NCBI GenBank assembly: GCA_902168185.1
Contig: CABHOV010000036.1
Coordinates: 62,001 to 126,000 of the forward strand
Reading direction: 5' to 3'
DNA length: 64,000 nucleotides
DNA from: an uncultured Bacteroides sp.
Lineage (GTDB): Bacteria; Bacteroidota; Bacteroidia; Cytophagales; Cyclobacteriaceae
Shown here piece after piece: positions 53,582 through 61,468 of this stretch (positions within the stretch are counted from its first letter, which is position 1; each line of letters opens with the position of its first letter). The notes under the pieces were generated by a model, which was given only the letters and a program-made list of their open reading frames with translations, searched no databases and was not told the DNA's origin. The position numbers were made by a program, and so were the translations under genes.

Positions 53582-56521
53582 TCGTGTAGAGGAATTTGCC
53601 AACGCAAGGAAATCATTTTTCGAAAAAGATCGGAAAGGACTATCACCCGTATTCAGTAAATCGGAGGCAAGTTTTGTTTTGGTCTCTTGCAGGATCATGA
53701 TTTTTTCTTCTATAGTATCCTTACAGATGAGGCGCACAGCCACTACATTTTTTTGTTGTCCTATCCGATAAATCCGGTCAATGGCCTGGTTTTCGATCGC
53801 AGGGTTCCACCAGGGATCTACAAGGAATACATATTCTGCAGCTGTTAAATTTAGTCCGGTGCCACCAGCCTTTAAGCTTATCAGGAAGACACGGGCATCC
53901 GGATCATTCTGAAACTGATCTACTACGCGCTCTCTTTTTTGCGTACTTCCGGTCAGGTATGTATATCCTATATTCTCATTGGACAATCTTTCTTTTATAA
54001 GATCCAGCATGGAAACAAATTGCGAGAACACGAGAATCTTATGTTGTCCGGAAAGGTTAATGATCCGCTCCATCAGGATTTCAATTTTCGTTGAAGATCC
54101 TTCCGGAGATGTACTTTCATCTACGAGCACAGGTGAATTGCATATTTGTCGAAGCTTGGTGAGCCACTTCAGTATATGAATACCTTTTTTGGCAAGCTCA
54201 TCATCCTGGCTGGCAGCAATGAAATCTCTGAATTCTTTCTCGTGCGCCTCGTAGACCATCCGTTGCGCCAGCGCCATTTCACAATACAAAACCATTTCCG
54301 TTTTCTCAGGAAGATCTTTGGCTACTTCCTGCTTCGTTCTTCGTAGTATAAAAGGTTTGATCTTGGCTTGAAGCGCCAGCGAATTTCTCTTGCTTTTAAA
54401 TTTGCCGATGGGTATAGCATACTGGTCGCGGAAATGTTGTTTGGTTCCCAGTAATCCCGGGCATGCAAAAGAGAATTGCGCGTAGAGGTCAAAAGCATTA
54501 TTCTCGAATGGTGTTCCGGAAATAATGATCTTGTTTCGTGACTTGAGCAATCGTGCCGCTTTATACCGTTGTGATGAAGGGTTTTTTATATTTTGCGATT
54601 CGTCAAGAAATATATAGTCGAAAAAATACTCACGCAGAAAAGTTACATCCGTGACCAGCGTACCATACGAAGTAATCACAACATCGTGTTGATGAAAGCG
54701 CGAAGTGTGCCGCGCCCGATTATTTCCGTGATGAACAAGGATAGATAGGTCAGGAGCAAACTTCCTGAATTCTTCCAGCCATGTATATAGCAATGTTGTA
54801 GGCACCACTAAAAGATGGCAATGCATTTTTTGCTTCTCTTTCAATAAAAGTATAAATGCAATGATCTGTATAGATTTACCCAAGCCCATGTCATCCGCCA
54901 GGCACCCACCTAAAGCGTAGTCGTCCAGAAAATTTAGCCAGCTTAGCCCCTCATGCTGATAAGGTCTGAGTTGGGCCGCTAACTTTTTCGGTATTGCCAC
55001 AGGCTTGATGTCAGCTCTCTTTTCAAGCTGTGATTTGAAATATTTGATCTCCTCCTTTACATCACCTTGTAATTCGTGTTCATCGTAAAGCGAAGAAAGT
55101 ATAGCATAGTTGCCTTTGTGAATATGTATAGTATTCTCCTCTGACACTGCACCCGTCTGAAAGTATGCAGCGAATTTACGCAGCCACTCTTCAGGGATGA
55201 TACCCAGTGTACCATCATCCAGTTGTATATATTTACTTTTGTTTTTTGCAGATTTATAAAGTTCCTTCAGGGAAGCACGCTCTTTTCCGAAATCTACTTT
55301 TACGTCAGCGTTGAACCAGTTAATGCCGCTGGAAACAAGCACTGTAATTTTTGCCTTATGAGGATTTAATTTATTTCCCTGCAACTGGTTGAATCCTAGT
55401 ATCGTAATGTTGTGTTTCCGCCAGTCTTCAAAAACAGGAAGGAACCAGTCTTCCTTTATAAACTTCTTTTTATGAACATAGAAATATAGGAGTGGATTGG
55501 TTAACTGTTCAGCAAAATCAGGTGACTGTCGTATCAGCAATGCAATAAAGTCATCCTCCATCGCAGCGTTACGTGATACACTGATTTGATTCCCATCGGT
55601 GTCATGTATATAAATTTGCTTCTTTGTTAGAACAGGTACTTCGGTGTTGCCATATCGAATTACCGGATTAATGGTAACAAAATTGTCAAGGTCCGATAAG
55701 TATATAATTCTTTCTGTGGATTGACCTATACCTGATTTTTTAATTTGAGAAGCTGTTGCCTTTTTATGGTATAGATACTCCACAGAAGTATGCATCTCTA
55801 TCTTCGACAATACATCGTGCTGAAAATTAGGAAATGTATCATAGGAGAGTGTAAGCGAACCATCGCATTCCTTGAAGTAAGCTATAACATGAAGAGTATC
55901 TATATTCTCGCACAGAAACCATTGATTTTCGCATACAATAAAATAATCGAAACGAAGCGTGCAGCGCTCAAATGAGTAGACGGTTTTACCAATGACAAGT
56001 TCGCATTTAATAGTATAGAATGTCTCGGTACGATCAACAATGACGTTCACCTTTATAGCTTCTGTACTTATAGTTACAGGGGTGATAGAACGTGGCGTAA
56101 CTTTTTCGCTTACCGCATGATCGTGTAAATAGAAATCATATCGAAGGGGATTTCTGACCAGCGCTTTTAAACTCTCGATGTCTTGAGGTGATTTTTCATA
56201 TAGTGTTTGGAACTTGATGACGGCCAGGTAAAACTTCAGATCATCCGGATAATTGTTATTCCAAACGTAATGGATCGGATTGACGAATTTAATTGAACCT
56301 TTTATCGTGCCATTTTCATGCTGCGGATAAGCGATCAACTGGACACTGAAGAGGCTATAGTATTTATGCTTCCCAATGACGATCGCAATTTTTTTTGTGT
56401 CATCTTCTGAAGATGAAGATGCTTCTGGGAGTTGATATTTGTAGAGTGATTCTTTTCCTGTTTTTTCAACGCGTACAAAACCATCAACAGATACTGCATT
56501 TTCGAATGGAGGGTATACCAT
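53567..56521 (-). CDS. SNF2 family DNA-dependent ATPase/helicase
   Basis: The 984-residue protein has a long N-terminal region of unknown fold (about 1-510). The SNF2 core has the Walker A region GCLADDMGLGKSIQII near 540, the DExx box LDESQNIKN near 650, and ISGTPFEN near 679. The helicase C-terminal half has LVFSQFVSMLDL near 835, LKAGGTGLNLTAAEYVFLVD near 896, and the arginine-finger motif QAIDRIYRIGQ near 928. The DExx box reads DESQ, common in bacterial SNF2 proteins. These translocate on DNA and remodel protein-DNA complexes. There is no SWIM or nuclease domain and no restriction or defence gene beside it. Confidence 0.95.
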   Translation of the reverse strand: MVYPPFENAVSVDGFVRVEKTGKESLYKYQLPEASSSSEDDTKKIAIVIGKHKYYSLFSVQLIAYPQHENGTIKGSIKFVNPIHYVWNNNYPDDLKFYLAVIKFQTLYEKSPQDIESLKALVRNPLRYDFYLHDHAVSEKVTPRSITPVTISTEAIKVNVIVDRTETFYTIKCELVIGKTVYSFERCTLRFDYFIVCENQWFLCENIDTLHVIAYFKECDGSLTLSYDTFPNFQHDVLSKIEMHTSVEYLYHKKATASQIKKSGIGQSTERIIYLSDLDNFVTINPVIRYGNTEVPVLTKKQIYIHDTDGNQISVSRNAAMEDDFIALLIRQSPDFAEQLTNPLLYFYVHKKKFIKEDWFLPVFEDWRKHNITILGFNQLQGNKLNPHKAKITVLVSSGINWFNADVKVDFGKERASLKELYKSAKNKSKYIQLDDGTLGIIPEEWLRKFAAYFQTGAVSEENTIHIHKGNYAILSSLYDEHELQGDVKEEIKYFKSQLEKRADIKPVAIPKKLAAQLRPYQHEGLSWLNFLDDYALGGCLADDMGLGKSIQIIAFILLLKEKQKMHCHLLVVPTTLLYTWLEEFRKFAPDLSILVHHGNNRARHTSRFHQHDVVITSYGTLVTDVTFLREYFFDYIFLDESQNIKNPSSQRYKAARLLKSRNKIIISGTPFENNAFDLYAQFSFACPGLLGTKQHFRDQYAIPIGKFKSKRNSLALQAKIKPFILRRTKQEVAKDLPEKTEMVLYCEMALAQRMVYEAHEKEFRDFIAASQDDELAKKGIHILKWLTKLRQICNSPVLVDESTSPEGSSTKIEILMERIINLSGQHKILVFSQFVSMLDLIKERLSNENIGYTYLTGSTQKRERVVDQFQNDPDARVFLISLKAGGTGLNLTAAEYVFLVDPWWNPAIENQAIDRIYRIGQQKNVVAVRLICKDTIEEKIMILQETKTKLASDLLNTGDSPFRSFSKNDFLALANSSTREMAD

Positions 56522-56683
56522 GGTAAAATTAACGGATTGAAAAGATGACGGTTATAATGACTGCAATATTATTTATTTCAGGATTATAAATCACGGGATA
56601 AAAGCTGTCATCGTAAAATAAAAAATCTTTTCATTCCGGAGTGATTCGTTATCAGATCTGTGGTAGTTGGTATAAGGATATTT

Positions 56684-56713
56684 AAAAAAAAGACCGGGAC
56701 AATTATCCCGGTC
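56684..56713 (-). terminator. Rho-independent terminator of the small Spy-like gene
   Basis: Read on the minus strand, GACCGGG and CCCGGTC (56692-56698 and 56707-56713) form a 7-bp stem followed by a run of T's (56684-56691). It lies 19 bp after the gene's stop. Confidence 0.88.
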
Positions 56714-56731
56714 AAACACTACAGACATTGA

Positions 56732-57118
56732 TTACTGGCCATCCTTTTTATCACGAACTGCTTTAATAAACTTTTTCTGCATCTCGCGTTTTTTGTCTTG
56801 GTATAGCGTGAATTGATCCGGAGTCAACACAGTTTTCAATTCTTGGTCTTTAGCGCTATCGACTGCTTTAACTTCCTGGAATTTTGATTTTCTGCTTCCA
56901 TCCTGCGCCCGTATCGATTCTGTTTGCTGTGCATACTTTAGATTGATCTCGTGCACCGTTGGTTCTTGCTCTGCCGAAATCTTCAATTCTTTTTTCATCC
57001 ACTGCGTCCATTTGGTTGCACGGTCTTCAGGGGTAAGGGAGGAGAGATCTTCAGATTGAGCCTGTGCACCCGTAACGATGAAGAGCAGCATTCCCAGGAA
57101 TATATATAGCTTGAACAT
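56732..57118 (-). CDS. Small exported helical protein, Spy/LTXXQ-like
   Basis: Started at 57118 (MFKLYIFLGMLLFIVTGAQAQ) the protein has 128 residues and a clear signal peptide; a Met seven codons earlier (57139) is also possible. The mature part is charged and helical, with SSLTPEDRATKWTQWMKKELKI and VLTPDQFTLYQDKKREMQKK. The two LTPxxx elements resemble the LTxxQ pattern of periplasmic Spy-like proteins. In Bacteroidota such proteins are common and of unknown role. It has its own strong terminator. Confidence 0.75.
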   Translation of the reverse strand: MFKLYIFLGMLLFIVTGAQAQSEDLSSLTPEDRATKWTQWMKKELKISAEQEPTVHEINLKYAQQTESIRAQDGSRKSKFQEVKAVDSAKDQELKTVLTPDQFTLYQDKKREMQKKFIKAVRDKKDGQ

Positions 57119-57169
57119 GTTTATGTGTGATGTTTTCATATTGTTATACGATCAAGGTGAATGACTAAC

Positions 57170-57919
57170 TTATTGTGCTACGACTGTGCCTGTGATGAGG
57201 TCAACACTATATACATTGCTATTGATAGTAACGGTGGCATTGGCATCGCCTTCAAATACAACGGATGCGGTATACGTAAAGGAGCCTTTGCCGGTAACCG
57301 ATCCGGTAATTGCAACGGAAGCACTTCCACTAAGAATCTTCTGGTTAGTTTTGTCCACTGTAAGGGCATCTACTATAAAGTTAACGGTGCTGGTGCTGGA
57401 GTTTTTATTTCTGATCTTGGATTGAAATGCTCCTGCCCGATTGTAGCCTCCATTGATTATATAGCTGCTGGCAGATTCATCAAGCGCTGTAACGGTAAAG
57501 TCACTTGCTCCTGTATGTTGAGAAGCCAGACGTGGCGCATCAAACTCTCCGGTATAGCTGGATGTTACGGAAAGACTCTGCGGAACATCCACGCCACACG
57601 TAAGCAAATAGCTATAGGTATAATTATAGGCGTAGGTAATGATAGCACCGGGTGTACTTGTAGCGGTAAAGGATTCCTGGTCGGAGTAACCACAGGCAGC
57701 AGTTCGTCCACCAGTACTTGCTTCAACGGCAGCATCCGCTGCAGCAACAGAAGCATCAACAACAGTAGCAAGTCCCGAGGAATTTATCGCGAGCGATGAC
57801 GCGACAACATCGGCTGCTTCTTCTGATGTCATGGCAGATGAATCATCATCGTCATCATCATTACAAGCACCCGCAATGCATATTAAACAACTTAACAGGA
57901 ATAATTTGGTAATTTTCAT
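57170..57919 (-). CDS. Surface lipoprotein of unknown function
   Basis: Started at 57919 (MKITKLFLLSCLICIAGAC) the protein has 249 residues; the longer frame to 58027 adds a non-signal leader. The lipobox IAGAC is followed by N and six aspartates, which fits the acidic lipoprotein export signal that sends Bacteroidota lipoproteins to the cell surface. An Ala-rich helical stretch (near 30-70) and a beta-rich body with repeated GSASVAITGSVTGKGSFTY-like strands follow. Two cysteines outside the lipobox (in TAACGYSD and LLTCGVD) may form a disulfide. No family is recognised. Confidence 0.75.
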   Translation of the reverse strand: MKITKLFLLSCLICIAGACNDDDDDDSSAMTSEEAADVVASSLAINSSGLATVVDASVAAADAAVEASTGGRTAACGYSDQESFTATSTPGAIITYAYNYTYSYLLTCGVDVPQSLSVTSSYTGEFDAPRLASQHTGASDFTVTALDESASSYIINGGYNRAGAFQSKIRNKNSSTSTVNFIVDALTVDKTNQKILSGSASVAITGSVTGKGSFTYTASVVFEGDANATVTINSNVYSVDLITGTVVAQ

Positions 57920-58169
57920 AATAGTGTGATTACGTGAATTAAGTTTTATTGATGTTTTATATTGCTTTGATTGTTGATTTTGCTGAAGGTTTAATGGTGT
58001 CTGAAACTTTTTTGTGAAATGATTCAAAGAAGACTTTAAGACTTGGAACTGAAGGGCGAAAACTTTTAGCGCGGATTATTACATTATATTAGAGTATACT
58101 GTAAGAAATTTCCGCGCATGATTTTTTATATAGTATAAGCAGGATGTGTTAACCATAAAACAGTTCATA

Positions 58170-58634
58170 GTGGCAAAGACAACAGCAGGAGTATTATTAT
58201 ACCGTTTCACAAATGGACCGCTAGAGGTTTTTCTGGTACATCCTGGCGGACCGTTCTGGGCAAGAAAGGATTTGAGTGCATGGTCTGTTCCCAAAGGAGA
58301 ATTGAACGAAAACGAGGATGCGCTCGAAGGAGCGAAGCGTGAATTTCAGGAGGAAACAAGTATATCCATAGCCGGTGAATTTATAGCCTTGAAGCCGGTG
58401 AAAGGAAGTAATAGTAAAACTATCCGGATCTTTGCTATTGAGCAGGATGTCGATCCTTCGCAGGTGAAATCAAATTTATTTTCAATGGAGTGGCCTGCCA
58501 AGTCTGGTAAGTTTAAAGAATTTCCTGAAGTTGATAAAGGCGGATGGTTTACGATTGATGAGGCGCTGGGGAAAATCAATAAATCCCAGGTGCCAATCCT
58601 GGAAGAGTTAAACGCGATTCTAAAAAATCAGTAA
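58170..58634 (+). CDS. NUDIX hydrolase
   Basis: NUDIX enzymes cleave nucleoside diphosphates linked to another group. I placed the start at GTG 58170 (MAKTTAGVLLYRF), which matches related proteins and gives 154 residues; GTG 58146 is an alternative. The Nudix box begins at GELNENEDALEGAKREFQEE (near 40) and carries the RE..EE catalytic glutamates. The usual glycine near its end is serine (EETSI, not EETGI). The substrate is unknown. It lies alone, divergent from the lipoprotein gene. Confidence 0.85.
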   Translation: MAKTTAGVLLYRFTNGPLEVFLVHPGGPFWARKDLSAWSVPKGELNENEDALEGAKREFQEETSISIAGEFIALKPVKGSNSKTIRIFAIEQDVDPSQVKSNLFSMEWPAKSGKFKEFPEVDKGGWFTIDEALGKINKSQVPILEELNAILKNQ

Positions 58635-58716
58635 TACTGGTTAATAGCATTTACCGTCATCAGCGCTAAGGTATATGACTATGTTAAATCATATATAGTA
58701 TAGATAAAAAACCTGT

Positions 58717-59274
58717 TTACAGATTTTGCGGTTTGAACGTTTTGCGATAACTAACGGATTTTCCGGAAACCATAAAGTTACCCTCGCCCCGGTAATGGAG
58801 TGTTACAGGATACTTTGGTGATGCAGGAGCATGCGCCTTTACAACCTCGAGCACAAAGAAGCTATATTTCTTAAGAAGGCTGGCGTCAACCACTTTGCAC
58901 TCGAAATTGGCGTAGCATTCTTTTATTAAAGGAGCTTTTACCAGCGAGGCAGTCTCTGCCGTGAGTTTGAATTTTTTAAATTTATCAACCGTATCCCCGG
59001 AGCAGTTGCCGATCCCTACAATTTGTTTGGCGAGGTCTCGCGTTGGTATATTGATCACGCACTCTTTACTCTTGCGGATCATTTGGAAGCTATAGTTCGC
59101 AGGAGTAATAAAGCATCCGATCAGCGAAGGTGAAAATTCCATCACCGTATGCCAGCCCATCGTCATAATATTATTCTGCTTTTTCCAATGAGAACTTACT
59201 AACACAATTGGACCAGGCTCCAGGAACTGACGAATTTTCCATACGGGGAAATCTTTCTTTTTATAGGCTTTCAT
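58717..59274 (-). CDS. Flavin reductase family protein
   Basis: The 185-residue protein matches the split-barrel flavin reductase (DIM6/NTAB) family: PGPIVLVSSHWKKQNNIMTMGWHTVMEFSPSLIG in its first 50 residues binds FMN, and NYSFQMIRKSKECVINIP follows. Members reduce flavins with NAD(P)H or bind FMN in small oxidoreductases. It ends in a sulfate-rich-looking basic tail (SVSYRKTFKPQNL). No monooxygenase partner is adjacent. It is a single-gene unit. Confidence 0.88.
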   Translation of the reverse strand: MKAYKKKDFPVWKIRQFLEPGPIVLVSSHWKKQNNIMTMGWHTVMEFSPSLIGCFITPANYSFQMIRKSKECVINIPTRDLAKQIVGIGNCSGDTVDKFKKFKLTAETASLVKAPLIKECYANFECKVVDASLLKKYSFFVLEVVKAHAPASPKYPVTLHYRGEGNFMVSGKSVSYRKTFKPQNL

Positions 59275-59323
59275 GGAAATACATGAGCGTGTATATTATT
59301 TTTTGCATGCTGCAAGCATAACT

Positions 59324-61048
59324 CTACTTATAGCTATATAGTTTATACTTCAGAATGCTATAGGATCCGTCAGGCTGGCGTTGGAAACGCAACGTAGCCG
59401 CTGGCTGTTGAGGTGCATAACCAAAGCCATAGTCACCACCACCAGTTCCTTCGTCTCCGTTCAACCTCCGGATTACCTGCCACTTTCCATTTACAAATTT
59501 ACCTTCCTCTATATATTCAATGTCGAGCAATAATGATTTGTCTGTAATTTTCTCAGGTATAAATGTCAGCAGGTAATCTTTACCAATAACGTAAAATTCG
59601 TTCGGCGCGGTATTTATGAGGATTCCTCCGGCAATAACAGGTGCTTTAGGTGCCGGTCTCCCGAGTATATTTGAGAAATTTTCCTGTCGGCCCAGTTCTA
59701 CCTTGATTACATAGCCGCCCAGCGTTAATTGTTGCGTACGCTGAACCGTATCCACCAATATACCTGCCATGGTTCCTTTACCCTGGTGTTGAACGATCAG
59801 TTCCTTTACCTGGTCCAGGGTGCGATAGGTTTGTGTTATTGGATCTTCGTCAGCATCAACATCATCAATTCCAAAGGGAGCATATCCAAATATATCATGC
59901 TCACCGAATGCCCAGAAGGCTTCATTGGCAGAGCGTACTCCTGGTCTTATTTCCGGAATGAAAAACGCATTACCCGGACGATGATATTGGGCGATGGTAT
60001 AGCGTGCATCTGGTACATATATATCCGGTACAATGAGGTCGATTGCAGGTGCTGCGGCACGCCAGATATCCAGGGTATGTGGTATAGGCCCACCACTCGG
60101 ATATTTGCCAGGCCACGCTCCGCCTGCACCAGGTTGTTTGATCCATGCGTTCACATACATCGGTATCGGATAAGCTTCTTTTCCTGCGGCAGCAATTTTA
60201 CCTATATACTTAGCATAGTGGTATACTGTGAATAATTCTTCGGTGAGATAGGAGAGTGCTTTCCAGTGACGGTCATCGAAGAAACTTTTTCCGAAAACAT
60301 CTTCCCATGTTCCGTTAAGTTTATACCCGCGCAATTTTAATACGCTGTCCAGTTCGGGTTGTAATTTACCCTTATGTGAAGATATATAGTCTGCTAAATC
60401 TTTCGGCAGTGGTGCACGATACGCTCTGTTCGCAGCGTCATTATAGTCGCGGGGTGTATTGAATAGTCCAACTTCATTTTGCACCTGCACCATAATAACC
60501 GTATGCTCTTTTTCATCGATCGATCGGATGTGTTGCATCATAGCCTTGAATGCACGCGCATCCGCTTCTGCAGTAACTTCACTTAATGCAGAAAGATGTT
60601 GCAACGTTTTACCTTTGGCGTCCTTGGCGCGCGGATATTTTTTAGGATTATTCTTTACCCATGAAGGTGCATACATCGAATACCCATTTTTCCAGGAGCC
60701 AAACCAAAGTATCACGAGGTGAAGCTTCTCTTTTCGTGCGCCCATCACCATGCTGTCGATCAAGGTAAAATCAAACTTTCCTTCTGCAGGCTCAACCAAC
60801 TCCCAATATGCCGCAGCAATCACTGTATTAACATTTTTGGCAGCTATCTTTTTCCAGAGAGGACGCATATAGTCTGCACCCGAAGTACTGGAGTTGTGTA
60901 ATTCCCCACCGAGTATAATAAAAGGCTTTCCTTTTACGATGAGTTGTGTTGTCGCTTCTGTTTTTATCAAGTGCGGAATTGCCTGGTTTTGCGCAAATGC
61001 ATTTTGCGTAAGGACAAGGAAGAAGATAAATGATAAATACTTTTTCAT
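59324..61048 (-). CDS. Exported GH35-type beta-galactosidase (DUF5597)
   Basis: Started at 61048 (MKKYLSFIFFLVLTQNAFAQ) the protein has 574 residues with a signal peptide; the open frame runs 50 codons further upstream without a plausible start. The TIM-barrel core shows LGGELHNSSTSGADYM (near 43-58) and AAYWELVEPAEGKFDF (near 77). The likely acid/base glutamate is in VQNEVGLFN (near 192) and the nucleophile in FFIPEIRPG (near 363). A C-terminal beta domain matches DUF5597. The enzyme probably releases terminal beta-galactose or a related sugar in the periplasm. Confidence 0.88.
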   Translation of the reverse strand: MKKYLSFIFFLVLTQNAFAQNQAIPHLIKTEATTQLIVKGKPFIILGGELHNSSTSGADYMRPLWKKIAAKNVNTVIAAAYWELVEPAEGKFDFTLIDSMVMGARKEKLHLVILWFGSWKNGYSMYAPSWVKNNPKKYPRAKDAKGKTLQHLSALSEVTAEADARAFKAMMQHIRSIDEKEHTVIMVQVQNEVGLFNTPRDYNDAANRAYRAPLPKDLADYISSHKGKLQPELDSVLKLRGYKLNGTWEDVFGKSFFDDRHWKALSYLTEELFTVYHYAKYIGKIAAAGKEAYPIPMYVNAWIKQPGAGGAWPGKYPSGGPIPHTLDIWRAAAPAIDLIVPDIYVPDARYTIAQYHRPGNAFFIPEIRPGVRSANEAFWAFGEHDIFGYAPFGIDDVDADEDPITQTYRTLDQVKELIVQHQGKGTMAGILVDTVQRTQQLTLGGYVIKVELGRQENFSNILGRPAPKAPVIAGGILINTAPNEFYVIGKDYLLTFIPEKITDKSLLLDIEYIEEGKFVNGKWQVIRRLNGDEGTGGGDYGFGYAPQQPAATLRFQRQPDGSYSILKYKLYSYK

Positions 61049-61468
61049 GGAGGCGTATGTATTACTTGTTAACGTTGTTGCTATTGTATAGTGGGTAGTT
61101 GCATGCCGTTGAGCACACATATACTGGTTAGGAGTAAAGCTTCCAGGTAACTTGAAATATAGCCGGTATGAGGTATACCGGCTAAAGTTGAATTTCATGC
61201 AAGGTAGAATATTGTATGTATACTTAGACGTGCATTCGTCCCGTATCCCCTTGTCAAATCCATGAATGGCGGTATAACGTGATCAATGAAATCCCGGGTA
61301 TGTTATTTCCCAAGACACTCAATGAGAAATTCAAAAGGACGTCTGCAGCCAAACTTATTCTTACCATGGATAATTTGGATGGCCGTGAACTGCTCATATG
61401 TAGCAAGTTAGCGGAGGGTATAATTTTTTACAAGAATCCTATACCCACCTCAACCAGGACAATTACCA
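61049..61468. other. Intergenic region with a 9-bp hairpin
   Basis: AGCCGGTAT (61161-61169) pairs perfectly with ATACCGGCT (61175-61183). It lies 113 bp before the GH35 start and about 285 bp before the kinase start. There is no T-run, so a regulatory role is more likely than termination. A 74-codon plus-strand frame (61279-61503) overlaps the kinase start and is not supported. Confidence 0.45.

Noticed and set aside
53567..56521. SNF2 helicase as part of a defence system
   Set aside because: No nuclease, methylase or other defence-type partner is adjacent on the same strand, so it is annotated only as an SNF2 protein.
57161..57799. Plus-strand 212-codon reading frame opposite the surface lipoprotein
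   Set aside because: It is the mirror of the lipoprotein gene, rich in Cys and Gly as expected for an antisense frame. The minus-strand gene has a lipobox and normal composition.
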